Origin: Phoronis australis
Taxonomy: Eukaryota > Phoronida > Phoronidae
Reading direction: 5' to 3'
Length of the DNA: 64,000 nucleotides
NCBI GenBank assembly: GCA_002633005.1
Contig: NMRA01000163.1
Location: forward strand, 710,884 to 774,883
This document shows, piece after piece, positions 23,301-33,693 of this stretch; position 1 is the first letter of the stretch, and every line of letters begins with the position of its first letter. The notes under the pieces were generated by a model. The model did not search any database. It worked only from the letters and a program-made list of their open reading frames with translations, and was not told where the DNA came from. Both the position numbers and the translations under genes were made by a program.

Positions 23301-25690
23301 AATACGCAGGATTCCTTCATCGTGATGAGGATTCTACTTCCGTCACGGCCAACAAGAAAAAAGAAACCATCATCATCCACTCAAAAAAAGCTTCAGATGA
23401 CTGGGGCTGGCGAACCCCGCTAAAACTCTCTTTCTCACTAGCTGTGACGAAAGGTACTAACACGTGGTTCCTCTTTGGGTCACCAGTGCTAACCCTTGGT
23501 ACTACTTGAACAAAGTAACATTCGCCGGACATTACCTTTCTACAAAATTGAAAAGAACCTAACTTACGGCTGCAGTGGACAACAAACCAGAATCCACACC
23601 ATTTCATGTTCTACATCCCACTCAAGATAACAAGGTGTCAAGTTCTAAAATAACAGGATCAACAACTTTCTGGATCATGGTCTAGACAAAATGATTTTTC
23701 ACGACAAACATACAAAGCAGTTGAGCCTGTTCGGTAAAGAAATTTAAATGAAAACTGTCCGGCATTCACAATTTTTACCTACAGGCACACGTGATTAAGG
23801 TTATGTGGGACCCTAGAAATAAAAAAAAAAATCAAATTACGCACCTTTGGCCCACCATATATCAGAAATGGCTGATCCGATTCATCTGAAATTTTCAGAA
23901 TCCATATCTGCATAAGAGGTTTGTCAAAATAGCCGTTCCGTGATTTTTACGAAAAAATCCAACTTGCATCAAGCAATGACAATTTAGACAACAAGTAACA
24001 GCGTCATTTAGATTTCATATTTAGCAATTACATCAAATGAAATTTGGTCATTATAGTGACGCTGTTGTTTGTTGGACGGACCTTTTCTTTTTTGCTAAAT
24101 CTCACTGCAATGACATGGACACTTACCCAATTAATGTCAGACTTAAAACTTAAAAATCAAACTCTACAGGTTGTATACCTCCAGAAAATATATACTTTTA
24201 TTGACATCTAAATATTCTTGTAAGTATTGTAGGCAAAACACAATTAGTCACTAAGGTCCTGCATAACCTTTTACATTACATAGGTAACCAACATGGTTAG
24301 CATCTCACAGCAAAGATAATGGCCAAGGGGAGAAATGTGTAGGTTGATTTGGAGACAAAGAATGACAGAAAATCAACCACAGTTCGAGACATCACCTGCA
24401 TTTGTGCATCATGAACAAATGGTTACATTCCTGTTAAAAGCATCTTTTTGTATTACAAATTCCATTTAGTAAACAAATTGAATTCCCTAACACTGAAAAA
24501 ATAGATTATTGATAAGAGAATACACACATGTCAATATGTAGAAGCCAATGGGTTACAAAGGAACTGGACAGGTATGGTTACTAAGATTACAGGGCACCTG
24601 AACAAAGAATGTGCACCACAAATTGAGAATTAAAATGATTGGTAAGTCTCAGTTCTTAAACTGAATGCATGGAAAAACAACAGTGAATGTCCACTAAAAG
24701 ACAGAAGGATGCTAGAGGGCCAGCAAGCTAAATACATTGTAAAGATGTGGTAACCATAAACAAGATAAATAGTACAGCCAAATGTGCTGGGTGGCCTGAT
24801 CGGTAAGAACACATTGGGAAATCCTACAGCAAAAAAGTGCATGATGATGGACATAAGTCACTTAAAGGAGTCCTGCATTTTCAAAACTAGTTTGATGCCT
24901 GTTATTCAGTTGACGAAACAGTGGAAGTTAGCAAAGTTGAAAAAGTAACCCTGGACACACATTAAGTAATCGCTCTGTGTTATTCACTCACTCTACATAA
25001 TGTGCCTGCTGTTGAGTGCAGGGCTGCTGTGATTGGATGCCTATTTTCTTACCTCATAGCCAAGAAGAGCATTTGTCAGGATGGGAATGTTGTAGGTTTT
25101 TCCACAAAACTCTCAATACTTATAATGTATCATATCTTACAAGCATTGGAGGTACAACGCAAGTTTTGGAATGTACCATTGAGTTCAAACGTTTGTCTGG
25201 CATACATTCCAACTAATGCAAAAGGATTTTCTTAAGGTTTGAATATTTTACAATCATTCCTACTTTTGCAGTTGAATTTTATGGTTTTCCTCTCTAACTC
25301 CTTGTTACTGAATCTACACAAATCACCTGAATACTTACTACCACAACACAAAACTTTGACTACCTTTAAAGGGACACTCTCACTGAGAAATATGATTTTC
25401 TTAGATCAGACTAAGTAGGGATGTGGCTCGTGGAAGTTTTCATTGACAAACTGTGATTACCGAGTATTAGTAAAGGTTTGCCTATAAGGAGAGAGAAATT
25501 GAACAACATCCATACATTTTTGTCACTGAGTCATCATATAGACTAAACACACCTACACAAAAATGCAATAAATATTTAAAGACAACAATGAAAATCGCAA
25601 AACAGCAGGACATCTAAGAGTTAACCACTTAGCCATCTGCACATGTACTTGTCTTTCATTTCTGGTGACTTAGATGATTCTCTATGATCA
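23301..25690. other. Intergenic 3' of SNAP29, nothing recognised
   Basis: AT-rich sequence that includes the SNAP29 3' flank. No exon, RNA gene or clear repeat pair was recognised. The phrases 'CTTAAAGGAGTCCTGC' (24864) and 'TTTAAAGGGACACTCTCAC' (25369) look like ends of short elements, but no partner ends were found. Confidence 0.5.
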
Positions 25691-25854
25691 TTAACCGAGA
25701 AGCTTTCTTATTTGTCTATTTTGGTTTTCAAGCTTTGGCTGTGTTTTGTCTACTGCGGCGTTGATTCGATCTAACTGTTCATTTTGGTGCACAATCTCTC
25801 CTTGAAGATCCACACTAAGACCTTTGAGTCGGTTTAATCCAGCAGAGATGTCAC
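25691..25854 (-). CDS. SNAP29: SNAP29 exon 3 (Qc SNARE motif, stop)
   Basis: Acceptor TTTTTTCAG. The split codon G|GT gives Gly, then DISAGLNRLKGL through QIRKLLG and TAA at 25693-25691. The frame remains open upstream of the acceptor, but the homology starts exactly at the splice site. Confidence 0.95.
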
Positions 25855-28800
25855 CTGAAAAAATCACACTTTTGACATCTATTGGTGGAATGATGACATG
25901 ACAACTGCAAACAGTTTCACCAGTAGATAAAGAGGGAGTGTATTTCCATGATCTCTTTACATCACAGTAAAATTTCACCAATTTCGGACAAAAACAATTG
26001 CCACAATTGCATTTTTTTCATTTTTCAAGACTTCTTCAATATTGTTGTGAATGCTCATGAGTTTTCAAAATATTGTCTGTCAGTAGCTATATCACAGCGC
26101 TTGAATGTTTATATTCAGTTGGTACTACGCATCACAACACACAGCATCCCTTTTGTTTTAATAAAAAAACTGTAACCAAAATATTTTGTAAGCAGTAACT
26201 CATGTGGTTTTCCTTATACCACTGCCGCAACAAGATGGTCCCATATTACACAGAAACACCTGAATCTCATGGTATTTACCCACAATACTGCAGTATCTGT
26301 CTACCAGTTCTTTAGTAGCCTCATTGTCAGAAGTTGATGGTGGATATTTATTCTGACATTCATTTTCGCATCACTGGAATTTCTCATGATATTTTAGGTG
26401 CCTTGCTTTTTTAAATTTTACTCGAGTGCATTAACTGTATGGCGACCTTATAATGCCAGCAAAGTTTTAGTGTTGTGATGTGGGCTATAACTTTGACAGC
26501 AGAAAGTTGGATAAACTTGTGAGGATAAGATACTTTTCCGGCATTATTCCCAGAACCAGCTTGGCATTTTCCACACGAACCCAATAAAACAATGCATTTT
26601 CCAACCTCCAAGACAAAAGAGATTTCTGTCCGGGACTGTTCTATTGGAAAATCCAAAATTCAATGCATTACAGCTAACTGCATTCAAATGGTCACACTGT
26701 GGACAAATTAACAGTTAAGACCATAAAACATCAACTTTTACACTGAGACTATGTATAGTACTGGGTTCCATTTAAGTGACGAAAATATTGAGTAAAGATC
26801 CCCTTTTGGAACCAAAGAAACATTCCTTGATATGGTAAGTGTACAGCCGTTTCATCCATATATCACGGCCTTGATTCACCAAAGGCAGAGGGCGCACACG
26901 GTGGTGCGTGAGATATGGACGGAACGGCTGTACACTTACCACACCAAGGAACGATTCTTTGGTTCCAAAAGGGATCTTTTACTCAATATTTTCAACTTTC
27001 ACAATGACATTACATGAGACTTAATTTGCGGTAAAACAGCAATTATTAAAAATTTATTAAAGAAGTAACTTACTTTTTGTCTTAGTTGACTTGAAATCAA
27101 AATATCTCACAATCTCAATAACATAACTTAATCGGAATCGTGATCTTAAAATTGAATCAAAATTAAAAAAACACATACACTGATTTAAGAACATCAGTAC
27201 ACCACAAAATATGACGTTAAAATAAACAAGAGCAACGCAGAGCGTTGAAATGCGCCCACAATTGCACCGCATACGGTATCCTTCTAGGGTTGTTTATTGG
27301 TACCATAAAGTGGCTAGTAGAGGGCATATATGTGGTATGTTGTACTTTGCAAAATGGAAAGGCATGGTCCTTGTCTCCTCAATAGGCTAGGGGCAAAATG
27401 TGAGCAATCTTCATAATACAAGCACATCCTATACACCAGTTGCTTAAAGCACCACAGAAACATAGCATTAAAAACAAATTTACCAGCATACGAGATTAGC
27501 ACAGCATTAGAATGCCAGAAACAAATTTCTACTTGGAACTTTTCCTTCATAGTCACGAAGTAACACAAAGTACACACCTGAAGAAAATACAGAGGTCAAT
27601 GTAAAATACTAAAATTGCCACTAGAGGCAAATACTAAAATTGCCACTAGAGGAATACCGGTAGTCAGAATCATCCTAAAGTCGTCATCGTCCGTTGTCAA
27701 CATCACATAAATACACTTGCTAAATTTAGTAAAGATCCTGCAAACGGTTTGGGAGATACAGCCATGGGCGCAAAAAAACAAAACTGCCACTAGGAGGCGC
27801 CACAGTAGTCCAAATCGTCTGAAAATCATTGTCAGCTGTCTTCCTTATAGTAAGCACATACACGCCAATTTTCACAATCATCCTTTGAGCGGTTTGGTTG
27901 ATAGAGGGGTGGACGCAAAAATACAGACTCGAAAACAGTAAAAATGGCCACTAGGTGGCGCAAACTACGTCGAATCCATCTGAAAACAGTAGGATAGCGT
28001 CATCTCACTAATAGGTGCCTACATACCAAATTTCATGAAAATCCGTTCAATACTTTTGAAGATACAAAGGTAAGCGTAAAAAACTAAAATTGCCACTAGG
28101 GGGCACACCGGTAGTCGGATCCGACCAAAAGTCGTCATCTTCCGTTGTTAACATCATATAAATATACTTACACAATTTGTAAAGATCCTGCGAACGGTTT
28201 AGGAGATACAGCCATAGGCGCAAAAAAACAAAACTGCCACTAGGAGGCGCCACAGTAGTCGAAATCGTCGGAAAATCATCGTCAACCATCCTCTACATAG
28301 TAAGCATATACATGCCAATTTTCACAATCATCCTTTGAGCGGTTTGGTTGATAGAGGGGTGGACGCACAAAAACAGACTCGAAAACACTAAAAATGGCCA
28401 CTAGGTGGCGCAAACTATGTCGAATCCATCTGAAAACGGGAGGATAGCGTCATCTCACTAATAGGTGCCTACATACCAAATTTCATGAAAATCCAATAAG
28501 GACTTGTGAAGATACAAAGGTAAGCGTAAATAAACTAAAATTGCCACTAGGGGGCACACCGGTAGTCGGATCCGTCCAAAAGTCGTCATCTTCCGTTGTT
28601 AACATCATATAAATATACTTACACAATTTGTAAAGATCCTGCGAACGGTTTAGGAGATACAGCCATAGGCGCAAAAAAACAAAACTGCCACTAGGAGGCG
28701 CCACAGTAGTCGAAATCGTCGGAAAATCATCGTCAACCGTCCTCTACATAGTAAGCATATACATGCCAATTTTCACAATCATCCTTTGAGCGGTTTGGTT

Positions 28801-31800
28801 GATAGAGGGGTGGACGCACAAAAACAGACTCGAAAACACTAAAAATGGCCACTAGGTGGCGCAAACTATGTCGAATCCATCTGAAAACGGGAGGATAGCG
28901 TCATCTCACTAATAGGTGCCTACATACCAAATTTCATGAAAATCCAATAAGGACTTGTGAAGATACAAAGGTAAGCGTAAAAAAATTAAAATTGCCACTA
29001 GGGGGCACACCGGTAGTCGGATCCGTCCAAAAGTCGTCATCTTCCGTTGTTAACATCATATAAATATACTTACACAATTTCGTAAAGATCCTGCGAACGG
29101 TTTAGGAGATACAGCCATAGGCGCAAAAAAACAAAACTGCCACTAGGAGGCGCCACAGTAGTCGAAATCGTCGGAAAATCATCGTCAACCGTCCTCTACA
29201 TAGTAAGCATATACATGCCAATTTTCACAATCATCCTTTGAGCGGTTTGGTTGATAGAGGGGTGGACGCACAAAAACAGACTCGAAAACACTAAAAATGG
29301 CCACTAGGTGGCGCAAACTATGTCGAATCCATCTGAAAACGGGAGGATAGCGTCATCTCACTAATAGGTGCCTACATACCAAATTTCATGAAAATCCGTT
29401 CAGGACTTTTGAAGATACAATAAAAAAATAAAATTGCCACTAGGGGGCACACCGGTAGTCGGATCCGTCCGAAAGTTCGCACATGCCGTCCCATTCATGA
29501 ATGGAACATAGGTGCCAAATTTCATGAACGTATGTCAAAGGGTTTTGGAGATAGAGCAGCGGACGCCGGACGCCAGACGCCGGACGCCGGACGGACGCCG
29601 GACGGACGGACGGACGGACGGACGGACGGACGGACGGACGGACAGAGATGACGGCATAATGCGTCCACATATAAATATGTGGGCGCATAAAAATGAAACA
29701 GTGCAATAGAATTGATAGGTTTTCAAAAGTATTACAAATCGAGGTGGTTTTTAGAAATCAACATGTTTATTTCGCATTTTCCCAGAGGTTTTGCAGTGTA
29801 GGTGTTTGTAACCCAAAAACAATTTTAGTGAGCCCCAATTGGTTTTGTAATAGGCAAAGACCAAAATATGAAATTTCTAAAAAATGCAATGATGAATCAA
29901 AACTGTCAAACCCCTATGAGAAAGTTTTACAGGGACATTGAGTAATGTTAGCATGGTTTGTGCCACACAGCTGTCACTTGTCAACATTTGATCTTTTGAC
30001 CTTGTGTGAAGACATATACTAAGCCTTAATTGAAAAATTTAGGACTTTACTGAGAAAAAAATAAGAACTCTTATTTTACAGAATGAGAATAACTTTCAAA
30101 TTACCTAAATAGTTATCCATTTCAAGTTCTCTTGCATCGTCACTCATGTGAGCCTCTGCTTGCGCAAACCCACCCGTGTTAAACTGGTGAGTATTTCTTG
30201 TTGCCTTAGAACTACCTGCAGCCGCGGCTTCATTGTAATTTGGTAAATTAGTCCTCGAAGATTGATTTGGATCCCCAGTGTCGCTAGATGATTCCTGTTG
30301 ACCTTTAGAGAACCAGTTTTTAATCCCACCAAATATACTTTTAATGTTATTGATATGACGCTGGGATACTGTTAGATTCTTATCAATATCTTGAACTTTT
30401 CTCTCAACGTTGTCAAGCTGTTCACCCTGATGATGAAGTTCCTGAAAATTAGAGAAGACAGCTCATCAACCACAATAACGCCAGAACAGAATGTTGTCAA
30501 GAGAAGAAACTTATCAGGATGATTGGAGGCCCAACCAGTAACCTACGAACTAGGACAAGAGCAGCTTTAAAATGAGCCCAAGTTTAAATAACTACCATAA
30601 CTACATTGTAAATGAATCCAAGATTTGGACATAGGCCCAAAAACAACACGCATAGTGCAACTGTGCCTATGTTGTAGCACATGCTTATTTACCATGATTG
30701 TGTAAGAATTGTCAGATCACTGCCTTGAATTGAAGGGATGATATTGTAAACAAGTTTTAAGAATCAAATGTGTACGTGTTATCATAGACCTTAGAAGGGA
30801 TAGATTAGAATAAGAGTGCAGTATATAAAACGGTCACTTACTTAGAGACGTGGTTGGTTGTTAGCAGACATTTCGACCTGGTCCGCCAGGTCTTTGTTGA
30901 TGAATGAGAGATTTCCTGCCTTTCACTCGTTAAGAATGCTGGAGTACACGGGGGGTAAGTGGAGTCCTCTGTCCCAGTTCAAGAGGGAGCGCTGACTGTT
31001 GATGTTTATGGCCTCTTTGAGCTTACAAGTATGCCAATTTTGTTCTTTGGCCAGGATCCTGGATGACGCAAGAGAGATGTTGTGCCCAGTCGTCAAAATA
31101 TGTTCCCCCACAGCTGTTGGGTCTGTCTAGTTTCAGATGTTCTTTGAATCTGGTAAGGAACAGTCTCTTGGTTTCTCCAATGTAGGTGTGGAACAAAATT
31201 GGCATACTCGTAAGCTCAAATAGGCCACAAACATCAACAGTCAGCGTCCACTCTTGAATCGGGACAGAGGACTCCACTTACCCCCGTGTACTCCAGCATT
31301 CTTCATTTAAGTGAAACTCGGGAAATCCCTCATTCATCGACAAAGACCTGGTGAACCAGGTTGAAACGTCTGCCATTCCCTAGAATAAGAGTCACAGGTT
31401 CAAAATTTAGTGATAAACGAGCCAGGACTGCAGTCTCAACACATATGCAACAGCAGTAAAAACAATACAACCGCACAACCCTTATTCGAATGCCCCAACC
31501 ATGAGATTTTCATTGATCTAAATTTTAAATTTTCCCCAAATGGACATGGATTCACCTAACAACAGGTGGCTAAATGGGCAATTGAATATGAATAACTAAC
31601 ACTGTTGTCCCTCCACACTCATCATGTTTAAGTGGTGCTAAATATCACAGACCTATTCATGTGGAGAATTTCTCCATTACACAGGTCACAGCTCTGAGTC
31701 CCTCAGTCCCAGACAACCTTTAGGATCCCTATTCATCATGCCCTTAGTATTGCTGTAGATCTGAGCTAATGAAGTGGAAAGTTAATAGCTAGCACTACTT

Positions 31801-33433
31801 TCTTAACAATGGTGGTCCTTATTACACCCAGATTGTTTTTCTACAGCATTTGCACAGAGTTAAAGCCTGCAATATGGAGAGCAGTTTTAACTTAGTACAT
31901 TAGTACATTTTAAATATTTCAAAAAGATTAAAAATTAATTTGTGTTGATCTTGACAAAGGGCCACTTCCCAAAGGAAGGTTGGTTTCAAATATTTTTCAC
32001 ACCTGTTTTCATTACTTTATTATAATACTAATGTCTACTTGCTTTTTTTTCTTACCGGTTAGGGTTGCTATCTTTTTATTTTGTGTTTGCCCGACGCATC
32101 AAAACAACTTAGAACAGAAGTCATCCCTGAATTTTCCAGATTACAGCTACACCAAACATGTCACAGCATGTCCATTAATTCAAGTTCAATCTTTATCAGA
32201 ACTCAAATCATAAAGTATATACAGACCTGCAAATATAGTGATAGCCAAACTGAAGATTTGGAACATCTGGACAATATAGGTTGCAGTAATTGCATGACTA
32301 TTCTAACTTTTCCTCAGTCATAAAAAATGAAATCACAGCTCTTGCCCACCAATGTAGCTTTGATGTATAATCCACGTGATATTGTTAACTCTGATCAGCG
32401 TTTGTAAATCACCGAGTATATCAATACGCGCGGTAGTTTATCTTCAATCGAACCCAATGTTTGTAGTTTTTAGCTTAATAGTTCATCGATTTTTAAAAAT
32501 AAAAAACCAAATTCCATCTGAATACAGCTGTATTATTTGCTTTTAATGGAAACTGTTGGTTAATGCATTTTGAAAATTCGCCAGTATGTACAGGCAGAGG
32601 TGTTTACTATAGTTTATGGTCGGTAGCACTTAATTGGGTCTTGCTCGCACCGGACAATGTGGTCATCGCAACTGAGTCCGACTCTGGCGCTGCTCTCTCT
32701 TTGATCCCTATAAACGCTGCTCCAAGGGACGAGCAGTGAAAAGTCACGCATATCTTTAGAAATGCGTGAATTTCATGTAAGCCTATTATTCACAGCATGT
32801 ATATGTACCTATAAAACAATCTATGAATTTTACCCAGTGTATTCAACGAAATACAAGCTAACGAAGCTGAACTTAAAAAAATAATGACGGCGCTGGAGCT
32901 GGGTGACCATATGCAACATATCAGTGTCTTTAATCTTAGTGTGACTGTCAAGGCTCAACGGCCACGCCTCGGGCTTATAAGCACACTTCAAAACCAGGAA
33001 GTGATGAGTCGTGACTGGAAGACCACGATTACATCCAGTTAGTTATTGTCGATTCGATCAACTGTTCTCGTATTTTGTCTCACAGCACCACAATTGTTAT
33101 TCAGTTGGTCAGTTCAGATGCATGAACGACACGGCGGAAAACCGATTATCTTACCCACCCAAACTGCAGATGTTGGCCTACTTTAACCACTAGAGTCGTA
33201 GACCGAGTCATCGAGAAATGTGTTAAGCTTTGTGACTCACAACGTTAACAACTCGCTTGCCTTACCTCAGCCGTACTAATTCCTATTTGTTCGGATTCAT
33301 GAATACTCTGCAGAGCCCGGTTACAACTATCCAATTGTCGATTTTTTGAAGCTTCGATTTGATCCAAGACTCTTGCCCTCCGAGACTCCACATCAAATTC
33401 ACAATCGTCGTAATCAAAATAAGAATTCGACAT
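25691..33433 (-). CDS. SNAP29: SNAP29, complete three-exon Qbc-SNARE
   Basis: The CDS is complement(join(25691..25854, 30105..30441, 33266..33433)), 669 nt and 222 aa. Human SNAP29 is 258 aa. The Qb SNARE motif spans about residues 20-85 (ASKNRQLDSCNRALQSIHES, then GISTAEELHHQGEQLDNVE). Its zero-layer Gln is Q61. The family signature SQRHINNIKSIFGGIKNWF follows, where human has SQKHINSIKSVFGGLVNYF. The linker has no cysteine cluster, as expected for SNAP29 and unlike SNAP25. The Qc motif is at 171-221 (GLNRLKGL, then EIVHQNEQLDRI) with zero-layer Q192. SNAP29 acts with syntaxin-17 and VAMP8 in autophagosome-lysosome fusion and in other endosomal fusion steps. The human N-terminal NPF motif is absent. 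The phase is 0 after exon 1 and 1 after exon 2, and both junctions have GT/AG ends. Confidence 0.95.
26781..26993. mobile_element. 213-bp foldback (palindromic) element
   Basis: The left arm starts GAAAATATTGAGTAAAGATC and the right arm ends GATCTTTTACTCAATATTTTC. The arms are about 85 bp and near-perfect complements, sharing GGAACCAAAGAA, GGTAAGTGTACAGCCGTT and CCATAT, around a loop of about 40 bp. It sits in SNAP29 intron 2. RNA from either strand would form a long hairpin. A foldback MITE is the likeliest origin. Confidence 0.88.
27595..29500 (+). repeat. Higher-order tandem array (about 450 bp = 3 x about 150 bp)
   Basis: GATACAA-type phrases recur at 28061, 28511, 28962 and 29413 (period 450-451). 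Each period has three diverged monomers of about 145-161 bp, marked by CCACTAGGGGGCAC, CCACTAGGAGGCGC and CCACTAGGTGGCGC. The motif starts are 27618, 27643, 27787, 27948, 28093, 28237, 28398, 28544, 28688, 28849, 28995, 29140, 29301 and 29437. The leftmost unit is the most diverged. The array lies in SNAP29 intron 2, antisense to that gene. Confidence 0.93.
29565..29645. repeat. (GACG)n / GCCGGAC microsatellite
   Basis: A GGACGCC-rich start grades into about eleven perfect GGAC units. It produces open frames on both strands (RPSVRPSVRP and TDGRTDGRTD), which are artefacts. It forms the 3' part of the Helentron-like element. Confidence 0.95.
30105..30441 (-). CDS. SNAP29: SNAP29 exon 2 (end of Qb motif, linker)
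   Basis: 337 nt between ATTTTCAG and TTAG|GTAATT. It encodes ELHHQGEQLDNVERKVQD through the SIFGG signature and a Ser/Asn/Ala-rich linker, ending MDNYL in phase 1. Confidence 0.95.
30862..31373 (-). mobile_element. Penelope-like element fragment (GIY-YIG), inverted duplicated
   Basis: Minus-strand reading gives YIGETKRLFLTRFKEHLKLD, then a frame change, then GEHILTTGHNISLASSRIL and KLKEAININSQRSLLNWDRG, then HLPPVYSSIL. This is the GIY-YIG endonuclease C-terminus typical of Penelope-like retroelements. The DNA from 30862 to 31043 is repeated as an imperfect reverse complement at 31193-31373, so the endonuclease fragment sits in the spacer and one arm of a foldback. The frameshift and truncation make it non-functional. 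It lies in SNAP29 intron 1. Confidence 0.8.
31945..32781 (+). repeat. Dispersed repeat (0.85 kb), plus copy
   Basis: It shares long stretches with the reverse complement of 51901-52810, including GTTAACTCTGATCAGCGTTT, TTGGGTCTTGCTCGCA and CTTTAGAAATGCGTGA, in consistent order. No coding frame is shared between the copies, so it is an interspersed element of unknown class. Confidence 0.75.
33266..33433 (-). CDS. SNAP29: SNAP29 exon 1 (N-terminus, first half of Qb SNARE)
   Basis: 56 codons from ATG 33433-33431 to GCTGAG|GTAAGG. An acidic N-terminus (DYDDCEFD) leads into the Qb helix. Confidence 0.93.
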
Positions 33434-33693
33434 TTTTCAGTAGCCTATACGAAGTCAGTAAACAGTTGGGTTGCGTAGTTGTAGTAAATCAAAAGCTGAG
33501 CAAAATGGTAAACATTTTCCCTACTTTCCAAGTGAATTGTAAATGTAATGTTGTTGCATGTACGATTTTAATGTAAACAAGGCATAAAAATGATAACTGG
33601 TATCTAAACTTGAAAAACATGAGAGTTACGGTCTCGCTGGTTCCCTGCGTGCCGCTAGGTGGGGCGGTAGCCGCGCCAGCACGCAGGTATCAC
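33434..33693 (-). promoter_or_regulatory. Presumed SNAP29 5' flank
   Basis: No TATA box or CpG island is evident directly upstream of the ATG. About 220 bp upstream, CCGCTAGGTGGGGC (33652-33665) resembles a CTCF core with two mismatches. It lies between the arms of a 9-bp inverted repeat, CCTGCGTGC / GCACGCAGG. The start site cannot be placed. Confidence 0.3.

Larger units (their letters stand above)
27222..29697 (+). mobile_element. Helentron-like non-autonomous element with tandem-repeat core
   Basis: The 5' region has a hairpin CAACGC-AGA-GCGTTG (27233-27247) and TGCGCCCACA (27251-27260). The 3' region has a 28-nt hairpin TGCGTCCACATAT-AA-ATATGTGGGCGCA (29660-29687), whose right arm contains TGTGGGCGCA, the inverse of the 5' motif. 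Between them lie a tandem core (27595-29500) and a (GACG)n tract. This layout (subterminal inverted repeats, 3' hairpin, about 150-bp tandem core, tetranucleotide microsatellite) is known for Helentron-related non-autonomous elements such as pearl/CvA in bivalves. No Rep/helicase coding is present. A second, truncated 5' end lies at 39842-39990. Exact ends are approximate. Confidence 0.65.

Noticed and set aside
29440-29726. Overlapping 63-88 codon frames on both strands with RPSV or TDGR repeats
   Set aside because: They are produced by the (GACG)n repeat, whose composition lacks stop codons in several frames.
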